Positions 1 through 6,617 of a stretch of 12,734 nucleotides of DNA are shown here, in pieces. The translations under genes were made by a program, and so were the position numbers. This DNA comes from Chlorobium sp. (GTDB taxonomy: Bacteria > Bacteroidota > Chlorobiia > Chlorobiales > Chlorobiaceae), in contig JANQFD010000067.1 of the NCBI GenBank assembly GCA_028278005.1, positions 1 to 12,734 on the forward strand, written 5' to 3'. The stretch's first letter is position 1, and every line of letters starts with the position of its first letter. A model generated the notes under the pieces. The model was given only the letters and a program-made list of their open reading frames with translations. It made no database searches and was not told the origin of the DNA.

Positions 1-57
1 CACCCGCATGACATGTGCGCAGTCCTTGAAAAAACAGAAAAGATGCTCAAAGTTTGA
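1..57 (+). CDS. C-terminal fragment of an unidentified protein
   Basis: Frame 1 is open from the window edge to a TGA at 55-57 and gives 18 residues, HPHDMCAVLEKTEKMLKV. The fragment looks like an amphipathic helix, as expected for a protein C-terminus. The next gene on the same strand starts 52 bp later. Too little is visible to name a family. It could also be a chance open frame, though its codons look ordinary and it sits where an upstream gene would end. Confidence 0.5.
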   Translation, partial: HPHDMCAVLEKTEKMLKV

Positions 58-84
58 ACCCTTTTTCCATTGTAAAACGTATTA

Positions 85-106
85 CTAATAAGAAGTCAAT
101 TATTAG
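85..106. repeat. 7-bp perfect inverted repeat upstream of the flavoprotein start
   Basis: CTAATAA at 85-91 and TTATTAG at 100-106 are perfect reverse complements with an 8-nt spacer, ending 3 bp before the ATG at 110. The placement over the expected ribosome-binding region suggests an operator or a small mRNA hairpin that masks initiation. AT-rich short repeats can arise by chance, so the role is inference. Confidence 0.4.
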
Positions 107-109
107 ATC

Positions 110-685
110 ATGAAAGTACTAGCCTTGAACGGCAGTCCTCGCAAAGAGGGAAACACGCACAAGATGATCCTGAAAGTGTTCGAAGCTCTCGAAACCGAAG
201 GCATTGAAACCGAACTTGTTCATGTCGGAGGCAAGGTGATCCGGGGGTGTCTGTCATGTTACAAATGCATTGAACGCAAAGACAGGAAATGTGCAACCGG
301 AAATGACATGTTTAATGAGATTTTCGAAAAAATGCTTGGTGCCGATGGCCTGCTCCTTGCGTCTCCGACATATTTCGCCGATATAACCCCTGAACTGAAG
401 GCAGTTATCGACCGTGCCGGCTTTGTTTCCAGGGTAAACGGACAGCTATTCCGTCACAAGGTCGGTGCTGCGGTTGTTTCTCTCCGCCGCGGCGGCGGGG
501 TCCACGCCTATGACAGTATCAACCATCTCTATCAGATATGCAGCATGTTTATTGTCGGTTCGACATACTGGAACCTCGGTTTCGGAGGAAGAACCGGTGA
601 TGAAGTTCCCAATGATAAAGAAGGTATGGACAACATGATCGATCTGGGCCGTTCTATGGCTTATCTCATGAAAAAACTCAGATAA
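110..685 (+). CDS. NADPH-dependent FMN reductase / iron-sulfur flavoprotein family protein
   Basis: This 191-residue protein has the flavodoxin-like fold of the NADPH-dependent FMN reductase family. It opens with a beta strand and the FMN-phosphate loop LNGSPRKEGNTHKM (residues 6-19), and the second flavin-contact loop is ASPTYF (84-89). Between them lies GCLSCYKCIERKDRKC, with cysteines at 47, 50, 53 and 61 in CX2CX2CX7C spacing. That spacing matches the compact motif binding a 4Fe-4S cluster in archaeal iron-sulfur flavoproteins (Isf), so a cluster plus FMN electron-transfer role in the cytosol is likely. The redox partner cannot be seen. No strong Shine-Dalgarno sequence precedes the ATG, and an inverted repeat overlaps that region. 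Some family members with similar cysteines lack a cluster, so cluster binding is less sure than the family. Confidence 0.85.
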   Translation: MKVLALNGSPRKEGNTHKMILKVFEALETEGIETELVHVGGKVIRGCLSCYKCIERKDRKCATGNDMFNEIFEKMLGADGLLLASPTYFADITPELKAVIDRAGFVSRVNGQLFRHKVGAAVVSLRRGGGVHAYDSINHLYQICSMFIVGSTYWNLGFGGRTGDEVPNDKEGMDNMIDLGRSMAYLMKKLR

Positions 686-718
686 TACCTGTTCTTTTTG
701 CAAGAATCATTCAAGGAT

Positions 719-745
719 ATCGTCGAAATAAGTAGAGACGACGAT
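719..745. repeat. 7-bp inverted repeat between flavoprotein and Arg-rich gene
   Basis: ATCGTCG at 719-725 and CGACGAT at 739-745 are perfect reverse complements separated by 13 nt. No T tract follows, so this is not a standard terminator for the flavoprotein. It lies 41 bp before the next start codon and could be an operator or a weak mRNA hairpin. Confidence 0.3.
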
Positions 746-773
746 TAATGTTACAGCTACCCATGAACACGCG

Positions 774-780
774 AAAGGAG
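774..780 (+). promoter_or_regulatory. Shine-Dalgarno that fixes the Arg-rich protein start
   Basis: AAAGGAG lies 6 nt before the ATG at 787. The frame is also open from an ATG at 748, but that start has no such site and would put 13 polar residues in front of the signal peptide. Confidence 0.7.
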
Positions 781-786
781 AAAACC

Positions 787-1671
787 ATGAGAAAACAATT
801 GCTTGTCGCCGCTCTGCTTGCAACGACAATGGGATTGCAGCATGCTCCCGCCCTTGCCGATGTCAACATTCACATCAGCCTGGATCAACCAAGAGCTGTT
901 GCATACCATCCTGTATATGATCAGGATTACTTCTACGATGCCGCGTTTCTCCCGGCGCTGCTGTTTGTTCCGCAGCTCGGGTTTTATGTTTCGGTCGGCC
1001 AGCCTTTCGACATGCTCTTTATCAACAACTATTATTACATCACGCACGGAAAACGCTGGTACCGGTCACGTCACCACTATGGGCCCTGGAAATCCGTCAG
1101 ATACAAGAGGCTTCCACGGGCGATCAGAAAACACGCATGGCATACAATCAGGTATTACGGTGACCGGGAGTACCGCCGGCATGACAGACACCGCTGGCTG
1201 AAACATCGCCACATGATTCGAAAAGCTCACAGAAAAAGCATAAGAGAAAGCGCCTATTACTACGATGATGACCGCCTGCGCAAACACCCCCGCAAAGCCT
1301 ACAGGCAGAGACTTGAACGTGAAAGAAGGAAGGCCTACCGGGAGGGACGCAGAGACGAAAGACGTTCATACAGAATCAGGCAGGAAAAGGAACAGCGCAG
1401 AGCTTACAGGGAAAAGGAAAGGAAAGTACGTCGCAGGAACTCGGGGGAGCACATCATTGTGCATGAAAAAACAACAAAAACGAGGCACTGGAGAAAACAA
1501 GACGACTCCCAAAGACGTGATAACCGATGGGCGGAAAGAAGGTCCGATCGCCGGAGAGACAGAGAGACCGTTCATAGCAAAAGACCTCGCGGCGAAAGAA
1601 AGGCGAGGGAAAAGGCAATTGAAAGAGAGCGCGAGACATCCTTCTGGAAAAGAGAATATGTTGCACGTTAG
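787..1671 (+). CDS. Exported, extremely arginine-rich protein of unknown function
   Basis: I do not recognise a named function. From the ATG at 787 the product is 294 residues. It starts with a clear Sec signal peptide, MRKQLLVAALLATTMG, followed by a likely signal peptidase site after ALA (about residue 24). The mature N-terminal part (about 25-115) is aromatic and hydrophobic, with a YYYITHGKRWYRSRHHYGPW segment resembling small periplasmic domains of hypothetical proteins. The rest (about 120-294) is dominated by Arg, Lys, His and Glu, with an imperfect repeated pattern around RKAYR / RRAYR and ERRKAYREG, probably long charged helices. The protein should be strongly basic, so binding to polyanions (lipopolysaccharide, nucleic acid) or to metal through histidines is possible but unproven. 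The purine-rich coding strand keeps other frames open; those are shadows. A strong terminator follows 27 bp after the stop. Confidence 0.8.
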   Translation: MRKQLLVAALLATTMGLQHAPALADVNIHISLDQPRAVAYHPVYDQDYFYDAAFLPALLFVPQLGFYVSVGQPFDMLFINNYYYITHGKRWYRSRHHYGPWKSVRYKRLPRAIRKHAWHTIRYYGDREYRRHDRHRWLKHRHMIRKAHRKSIRESAYYYDDDRLRKHPRKAYRQRLERERRKAYREGRRDERRSYRIRQEKEQRRAYREKERKVRRRNSGEHIIVHEKTTKTRHWRKQDDSQRRDNRWAERRSDRRRDRETVHSKRPRGERKAREKAIERERETSFWKREYVAR

Positions 1672-1698
1672 CAGCCGTCTCCCCTGATATTTTTGCAC

Positions 1699-1732
1699 AC
1701 AAAGGCTCCGAGCTGAATGTCGGAGCCTTTGT
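1699..1732 (+). terminator. Rho-independent terminator after the Arg-rich gene
   Basis: A perfect 13-bp stem (1699-1711 with 1720-1732, core AAGGCTCCGA / TCGGAGCCTT) encloses an 8-nt loop and is followed by CTTTTCATT. It ends the Arg-rich transcript and separates it from the peptidase gene. The stem is symmetrical, but no minus-strand gene ends here. Confidence 0.9.
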
Positions 1733-1786
1733 CTTTTCATTAGGAGATTGCCGGCATCATTGAGATATTATTTGTTATTTCCACCA

Positions 1787-1793
1787 GAGGAGG
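1787..1793 (+). promoter_or_regulatory. Strong Shine-Dalgarno that serves a leader ORF rather than the peptidase
   Basis: GAGGAGG at 1787-1793 is the best ribosome-binding site in this gap, yet it lies about 48 nt before the peptidase ATG at 1842. It is 10 nt before an ATG at 1804 that opens an 11-codon ORF. The peptidase ATG has only a weak AGAG nearby. Confidence 0.5.
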
Positions 1794-1803
1794 CTATCCG
1801 CCG

Positions 1804-1839
1804 ATGCGTAACAATGACCATCTATCATCGCAGAGCTGA
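1804..1839 (+). CDS. Possible 11-residue leader peptide (MRNNDHLSSQS) before the S9 peptidase
   Basis: A mini-ORF begins with ATG at 1804, behind the GAGGAGG site, and stops with TGA at 1837-1839, two bases before the peptidase ATG at 1842. The peptidase frame has in-frame stops at 1809 and 1815, so it cannot start further upstream. The arrangement suggests that ribosomes load on the strong site, translate the mini-ORF and re-initiate at the peptidase. The peptide itself shows no motif and may have no function beyond coupling. Confidence 0.35.
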   Translation: MRNNDHLSSQS

Positions 1840-1841
1840 CC

Positions 1842-4046
1842 ATGAAAAAAAACAGAGTACCCGCCCTTGTTCTTCTCCTGTTATCCCTGACATATACGGC
1901 AACAGCATGTGCAAGCGATACCACGCATAATGAGAAAAAGCCGCTTTCTGCCCCGGCAAATAATGTCGAAGAAATCTATTGCGGGACAACGGTTGTGGAT
2001 CCATACCGTTACATGGAAAATCTCAAAGATCCCTTCGTTCAGATGTGGTTCAAATCGCAGGCAGAACACGCAAGATCGGTTCTTGAGAACATACCGGGCA
2101 GAGAATCGCTTATGGAAAAAATGAAGGATTTCGACAGCAGAAAATCTTCCAAAGTATATAACCTCGTCATTACGGATAACGACCGCTATTTCTATCTGAA
2201 AAGAACCCCTTCCGACGAAATCGGTAAACTTTACTACAGAGACGGTTACAAGGGTGATGAAAACCTGCTTTTCGATCCCTCGTCATTGTCGCAGAACGGT
2301 AGCATGAACTATGTCGTCAGCAACATCTCACCTGCCGACGACGGCTCGAAAGTAGCGATCTCGGTTGCTGCCGAGGGTTCCGAAGACGATGTGGTAATGA
2401 TCATGAACGTCGATAACGGCAAGCTCTATCCCGAAAAGATCGACCGGTGCAGGTTTGCCTCTCCTTCCTGGCTGTCTGACGGCAGTGCTTTCCTCTACAA
2501 CCGCCTCCGGAAAAGTGAAAAACATGCGATCGATATTCAGAAAAACAGTACAGTTTTTCTCCACAAAGTCGGCACCGATCCTTCTCTTGACAGAAAAGTA
2601 TTCTCCAGCGCAACAAATCCTGAAATGAACATCAGTCCGGAAGACATACCGTTCGTGCACTACGACAAGGACAGCAAACATCTCTATGCATTCGTTCAGA
2701 ATGTTGACCGCCGGCTTACCGTATACTATGCGCCCGCATCGGAACTCAGCAATCGGAACATAAGGTGGGAATCGCTTCTGAAACCTGAAGACAACGTTCA
2801 CAATTTTGCGGTCACGGAAAAGGAACTCTATCTCTATACCCCCGAAAAATCCCCGAATTTCAAGCTCTTGAAAACATCTCTGCTGGAACCGGATATCAGC
2901 AATGCTGAAACGGTTATCCCCGAAAACCCTGACGCTGTTCTCACGTCTTTTTCCCTTACAAGCAAAGGCATTTACTACACCCTGACAAAAAACGGAGTCG
3001 AGGTAGAGCTCTTCCGCAAAGAGCCGAACAGTAAAAAAGCCAAAAAGCTCAAGCTGCCATTCACTGCCGGCACCGCTCGCCTGAGCGCCAAAGGGTTCAG
3101 GTTTCCCGAAGCATGGGTCGTCATCTCCGGTTGGAGCAGCGATTACAAGCGCTACCGCTACGACGATGTGTCCGATACGTTCATCTACGAGACACTTTCC
3201 TCTCCTGCCGAATATCCTGAGTACGATGATCTTGTTGTGAAAGAAGTCATGGTCCGCTCGCATGACGGAGTTACAGTACCGCTTTCGCTGATATATCGTG
3301 AAGGGTTGAAAAAAGACGGCACCAACCCGCTCCTTTTCTACGGGTACGGCGCTTATGGTAAATCCCTGAAGCCATTCTTCAGTCCATCATTTCTTCTCTG
3401 GACACACAGGGGAGGAATTCTCGCGGTAGCCCATGTCAGGGGAGGCGGGGAACTTGGTGATGCATGGCACAAGGCGGGCATGAAAACCACCAAACCAAAC
3501 ACCTGGAAAGACCTGATCAGCATCGCCGAATACGTGATCGAAAAGAAATACTCTTCAGCTGATCATATCGTTCTCAACGGTGCAAGTGCCGGTGGGATTC
3601 TTGTAGGCAAGGCCATGACCGAACGTCCGGACCTGTTCGCTGCGGTCATTCCGCAGGTAGGGGCAATGAACCCGCTACGCGGAGAAGAAACTCCCAACGG
3701 ACCGGTTAACGTTCCTGAGTTCGGCACAGTCAAAGACTCTGTAGAATGCAGGGCGCTTATAGCGATGGACCCGTACCTGAGCATTCGTGACGGCGAAAAA
3801 TATCCTGCGGCATTTGTCACTGCAGGCATCAATGACCCGAGAGTGATCGCATGGCAACCGGCCAAATTCGCCGCCCGCCTGCAGGCCGCAACCGCATCGA
3901 ACAGGCCTGTGCTGTTTTACACTGATTTCCGGTCGGGACACGGCATAGGCGACACAAAAACCAAGCGCTTTGCAACGCTGGCCGATGTGCTGAGTTTCGC
4001 GTTCTGGCAGACCGGGCATCCTGCATTCCAGGTAGAACAGCAGTAA
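1842..4046 (+). CDS. Exported prolyl oligopeptidase family (S9) serine peptidase
   Basis: The 734-residue product fits the length of S9 prolyl oligopeptidases plus an export signal. Residues 1-25 form a signal peptide (MKKNRVPALVLLLLSLTYTATACASD). TATAC resembles a lipobox with Cys23, but Ala at -3 is atypical, so either a lipoprotein or a periplasmic enzyme is possible. Residues 40-470 are the N-terminal and beta-propeller part, starting with the family hallmark VVDPYRYMEN (51-60). The C-terminal alpha/beta hydrolase domain carries the triad Ser582 (GASAGG), Asp665 (INDPRV) and His700 (SGHG), and HVRGGGELGDAWH (531-543) is a typical S9 segment. It should cleave short peptides after proline or, if oligopeptidase B-like, after basic residues; specificity cannot be read here. 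Its stop lies 18 bp from the convergent uup stop. Confidence 0.93.
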   Translation: MKKNRVPALVLLLLSLTYTATACASDTTHNEKKPLSAPANNVEEIYCGTTVVDPYRYMENLKDPFVQMWFKSQAEHARSVLENIPGRESLMEKMKDFDSRKSSKVYNLVITDNDRYFYLKRTPSDEIGKLYYRDGYKGDENLLFDPSSLSQNGSMNYVVSNISPADDGSKVAISVAAEGSEDDVVMIMNVDNGKLYPEKIDRCRFASPSWLSDGSAFLYNRLRKSEKHAIDIQKNSTVFLHKVGTDPSLDRKVFSSATNPEMNISPEDIPFVHYDKDSKHLYAFVQNVDRRLTVYYAPASELSNRNIRWESLLKPEDNVHNFAVTEKELYLYTPEKSPNFKLLKTSLLEPDISNAETVIPENPDAVLTSFSLTSKGIYYTLTKNGVEVELFRKEPNSKKAKKLKLPFTAGTARLSAKGFRFPEAWVVISGWSSDYKRYRYDDVSDTFIYETLSSPAEYPEYDDLVVKEVMVRSHDGVTVPLSLIYREGLKKDGTNPLLFYGYGAYGKSLKPFFSPSFLLWTHRGGILAVAHVRGGGELGDAWHKAGMKTTKPNTWKDLISIAEYVIEKKYSSADHIVLNGASAGGILVGKAMTERPDLFAAVIPQVGAMNPLRGEETPNGPVNVPEFGTVKDSVECRALIAMDPYLSIRDGEKYPAAFVTAGINDPRVIAWQPAKFAARLQAATASNRPVLFYTDFRSGHGIGDTKTKRFATLADVLSFAFWQTGHPAFQVEQQ

Positions 4047-4064
4047 TCGTCCGGACCTGCCGCT

Positions 4065-5954
4065 TTATGCCCGCAGAGCAAGCTCCTCCCAGCGGATCAT
4101 ATCTGCCTCGAGCTGATCCTGCAGAGACAGCAATTCTTCGCTCAGTTGTCTGACCTGATCGAAATCCGATCCCGCTTCGTTCAACTGCAGCGAAATCGAC
4201 GCCTGACGCTTCTCGGCTTCCGCAATTTTTTTCTCGAGCGAATCAAGCTCACGTCGTTCATTGTAGCTGAGTTTACGAGTATCTGTGCCGACGTTTTTTT
4301 CTTTCGACGCTGTGCCGTTTTTATTACCTGCAGGTTTTGTGCCCGGCACTTCACGAGCAGGCTTCATCTCCAGATAGACGCTGTAGTTGCCGGGGTATTT
4401 CCGGATTCTGCCGTTTTCTTCAAACGCAAAAATATGCTCTGCCACCCTGTCGAGAAAATACCGGTCATGACTGACCGCTATGACACATCCCGACCATGCG
4501 TCAAGGAATTCTTCGAGCACTTGCAGTGTAGGAATATCAAGATCATTTGTCGGCTCATCGAGCAACAAAACGTTCGGTGACATCATAAGCTGCCGAAGCA
4601 GATAAAGCCTGCGCCGCTCTCCACCTGAAAGGTTCCCGACAAGGTTGTACTGCACGGATGGCTCGAAAAGAAATTTCTCCAGCATTTTGGAAGCCGAAAG
4701 CACGCTTCCGTCCTTCAGTTTTACCTGTTCAGTCTCCTCCTTGATGTAGTCGATAACGCGCATCGTATCATCGAGACCGCTGCTCATCTGATCGTAGTAT
4801 GCAATCTTGACTGTCTGTCCTGTCTCGATATGACCGGCGTCGGGGGTCGTTCTGCCTGCTATAAGATCGAGAAGTGTCGTTTTACCCGAACCGTTCGGCC
4901 CGATTATACCTATCCTGTCGCCTTTTTGAAGCAGGTACTCAAATGAGGTAATCAGAGGGTTGTCATCCCATGATTTAGATACCCCATGCAGTTCGATGAT
5001 CTTGTTGCCGAGACGGTCGGCACCGAAACCGATTTTCAGCTCCTCTTTTTCAGACGCCACCCGTTCTTCCATGAGACCTTCGGCTCTCTGAATTCTGGCT
5101 TTCTGCTTGGTAGTACGTGCCTTGCACCCTGTTCGCAGCCAGGCAAGCTCCTGTTTTACAAGAGCCCTGTGCTTGCGGCCGGCTCTTGCTTCCTGCTCCT
5201 CCTGTTCGGTTTTCTGCTGCAAATAACTCGCATATCCCCCCGAAAAGGTATTTGCCGAAACACCATCCAGCTCGATCATCCTGTTGACTACTCTGTCGAG
5301 AAAGTACCTGTCGTGGGTAACCAGAATAACAGCGCCCTGGTAGCGCTTAAGATAGTTTTCAAGCCATTCGACACTGTCGGCATCGAGATGGTTGGTGGGC
5401 TCGTCGAGGATGAGGGCATCGCTCGGCATAACCAGCGCATGGGCGAGAGCGACACGTTTGCGCTGCCCTCCGGAGAGCGTGGCCATTGTTGCGCTCACAT
5501 CATGAAGGCCCAGTTTCCCGAGCACGGCTTTCACGGTTGCTTCGAGCTCCCAGGCGTTATGCACATCGAGTTCATGTGACAGCGAGCTCATCTTCTCGAT
5601 CAGATCCCGATCCTCGCCTCCTCTCTCCTCGAGCGTTTTGCACACCAGCTCGTACTCATAAACCAGATTCAGTAACTTGCCACCCGATTTCAGAACAGCT
5701 TCAAGCACTGTATCGTCCGGATTGAAGGGTGACTCCTGCGGCAACCAGGAAATGCGCCTCTGTTTAGCGACCATCACCTTTCCGGAATCCGGCACCTCCT
5801 TTCCGGCAAGAATCCTGAGAAGCGTACTTTTACCGCTCCCATTCGTTCCTATAATCCCGATCTTGTCCTTTTCGTCAATACCGAACGAAACATCGGCAAA
5901 CAGCTTTTTCAGCCCATACTGTTTACTTATTGCCTCGACTGTCAGAAGAACCAT
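4065..5954 (-). CDS. uup: ABC-F family ATPase Uup
   Basis: This 629-residue soluble protein has two ABC ATPase domains and no membrane segments, which defines the ABC-F family. Domain 1 has Walker A GTNGSGKS (36-43), signature LSGGQ (160-164) and Walker B with catalytic Glu185 in ILDEPTNHLD. The inter-domain linker (about 243-310) is helical and charged. Domain 2 has GPNGSGKT (352-359), LSGGE (442-446) and Glu467 in LLDEPTNDLD. After a low-complexity hinge (about 535-560), residues 565-625 form a coiled coil, the C-terminal extension typical of Uup, which in other bacteria binds DNA or acts on ribosomes and branched replication intermediates. An antibiotic-resistance ABC-F is less likely given this tail. 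A small hairpin and the 51-bp repeated element lie just upstream. The start at 5954 has only a weak AGG-type site. It is convergent with the S9 peptidase and divergent from the nuclease gene. Confidence 0.93.
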   Translation of the reverse strand: MVLLTVEAISKQYGLKKLFADVSFGIDEKDKIGIIGTNGSGKSTLLRILAGKEVPDSGKVMVAKQRRISWLPQESPFNPDDTVLEAVLKSGGKLLNLVYEYELVCKTLEERGGEDRDLIEKMSSLSHELDVHNAWELEATVKAVLGKLGLHDVSATMATLSGGQRKRVALAHALVMPSDALILDEPTNHLDADSVEWLENYLKRYQGAVILVTHDRYFLDRVVNRMIELDGVSANTFSGGYASYLQQKTEQEEQEARAGRKHRALVKQELAWLRTGCKARTTKQKARIQRAEGLMEERVASEKEELKIGFGADRLGNKIIELHGVSKSWDDNPLITSFEYLLQKGDRIGIIGPNGSGKTTLLDLIAGRTTPDAGHIETGQTVKIAYYDQMSSGLDDTMRVIDYIKEETEQVKLKDGSVLSASKMLEKFLFEPSVQYNLVGNLSGGERRRLYLLRQLMMSPNVLLLDEPTNDLDIPTLQVLEEFLDAWSGCVIAVSHDRYFLDRVAEHIFAFEENGRIRKYPGNYSVYLEMKPAREVPGTKPAGNKNGTASKEKNVGTDTRKLSYNERRELDSLEKKIAEAEKRQASISLQLNEAGSDFDQVRQLSEELLSLQDQLEADMIRWEELALRA

Positions 5955-5977
5955 ATTCTTTTTACCTGAACTGGGTG

Positions 5978-5993
5978 TCCCGCCAAGTCGGGA
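5978..5993 (-). promoter_or_regulatory. Small GC hairpin in the uup 5' leader
   Basis: TCCCG (5978-5982) and CGGGA (5989-5993) pair around a 6-nt loop, about 24 nt upstream of the uup ATG and just downstream of the repeated promoter-like element. Five GC-rich pairs in an AT-rich gap stand out, but no T tract follows. It could stabilise the leader or affect translation. Confidence 0.3.
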
Positions 5994-6043
5994 TGCTCCA
6001 TAATAGTAAGTTTATTAAAAACTATCTGTTATACTGTGTTTGT
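5993..6043 (-). promoter_or_regulatory. 51-bp promoter-like element, copy A (uup / nuclease divergent gap)
   Basis: This stretch matches the reverse complement of 12572-12622 at 46 of 51 positions without gaps. Read toward uup (minus strand), it has a conserved AGTATAACAGAT block, a variable AT-rich middle, then CTTACTATTATGGAGCAT. TATTAT is a fair -10 hexamer, and identity stops near the expected transcription start. Read toward the nuclease (plus strand), TATACT at 6030-6035 could be a -10. Neither direction has a good TTGACA-like -35, so an activator or an alternative sigma factor may be needed. Confidence 0.55.
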
Positions 6044-6125
6044 ATAGAGAAGCCCTTTGGCTTCACAAAACCTGAGGCAATATACCATAACAAACCTTTC
6101 CATCATTCTCGCGAAAACAATTCAG

Positions 6126-6614
6126 ATGAACCGAAAGAATGCTCTCTTCACCCTGCTTCTTATCCTTATTGCAGTTTTTGCCGCACAATTTTTCAATATT
6201 GGAAAGGATAGCGAGGAATACAGGGTAATGAGGGTTGCAGACGGAGACAGCTTTTCATTGATGAAAAACCGGACCGAAGTAAAAGTCAGGTTATACGGCA
6301 TAGACTGCCCTGAACGTAAACAACCTTTTAACAAAAAAGCCGGGAAGTTTACAAGAACTATGCTGCAGAAGGGCAAAATAGAGCTTACAAAGGTAGATCT
6401 TGACAGATACGGGCGTACGGTAGCATGGGTCTTCGTGGATTCTCTCAATCTCAACGAGGAACTTGTCCGTCGCGGATTGGCCTGGCATTACAAACACCAT
6501 TCAAACGACACGAGTCTTGCACGTCTTGAAAAGAATGCGCGATTGAATAAAACCGGACTCTGGTCGGATCCGCACCCAATCGCTCCCTGGGAATTCCGAA
6601 AACAAAAAAGATAG
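6126..6614 (+). CDS. Thermonuclease (staphylococcal nuclease-like) with N-terminal membrane anchor or signal
   Basis: From the ATG at 6126 the protein has 162 residues. The frame is open further up to a TTG at 6057, but that would bury the hydrophobic segment behind 23 polar residues. Residues 6-23 (ALFTLLLILIAVFAAQFF) are a signal peptide or N-terminal anchor with no obvious cleavage site. The SNase domain (about 32-148) keeps the known catalytic set: Asp41 in ADGDSF, Arg55 and Asp60 with Glu63 in VRLYGIDCPE, and Arg97 in DRYGRTVA. The segment NLNEELVRRGLAW (108-120) is also typical. It should be a calcium-dependent nuclease cutting DNA or RNA outside the cytoplasm, perhaps for nucleotide scavenging. 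No clear Shine-Dalgarno precedes it. Its stop is 3 bp from the convergent kinase stop. Confidence 0.88.
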   Translation: MNRKNALFTLLLILIAVFAAQFFNIGKDSEEYRVMRVADGDSFSLMKNRTEVKVRLYGIDCPERKQPFNKKAGKFTRTMLQKGKIELTKVDLDRYGRTVAWVFVDSLNLNEELVRRGLAWHYKHHSNDTSLARLEKNARLNKTGLWSDPHPIAPWEFRKQKR

Positions 6615-6617
6615 CAA

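Noticed and set aside
1265..1687. A 140-codon open frame overlapping the Arg-rich gene in another frame
   Set aside because: The purine-rich strand lacks stops in several frames. This frame has no signal peptide or Shine-Dalgarno and is far less protein-like than the main frame.
2328..3263. A 311-codon minus-strand open frame inside the S9 peptidase gene
   Set aside because: It is an antisense shadow of a well-supported peptidase gene and shows no domain-like motifs.
4047..4064. Terminator between the convergent S9 peptidase and uup genes
   Set aside because: Only an 8-bp GTCCGGAC palindrome fits in the 18-bp gap, with no stem-loop or T tract.
5942..6001. A 19-codon leader peptide overlapping the uup start, as seen upstream of some resistance ABC-F genes
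   Set aside because: Its ATG lies inside the probable -10 region, so it would be upstream of the transcription start. It has no Shine-Dalgarno, and the encoded peptide is not shared with copy B beyond MEH.
6057..6125. Upstream TTG start for the nuclease, adding 23 residues
   Set aside because: It would place polar residues before the hydrophobic export segment. The ATG at 6126 gives a normal signal or anchor.
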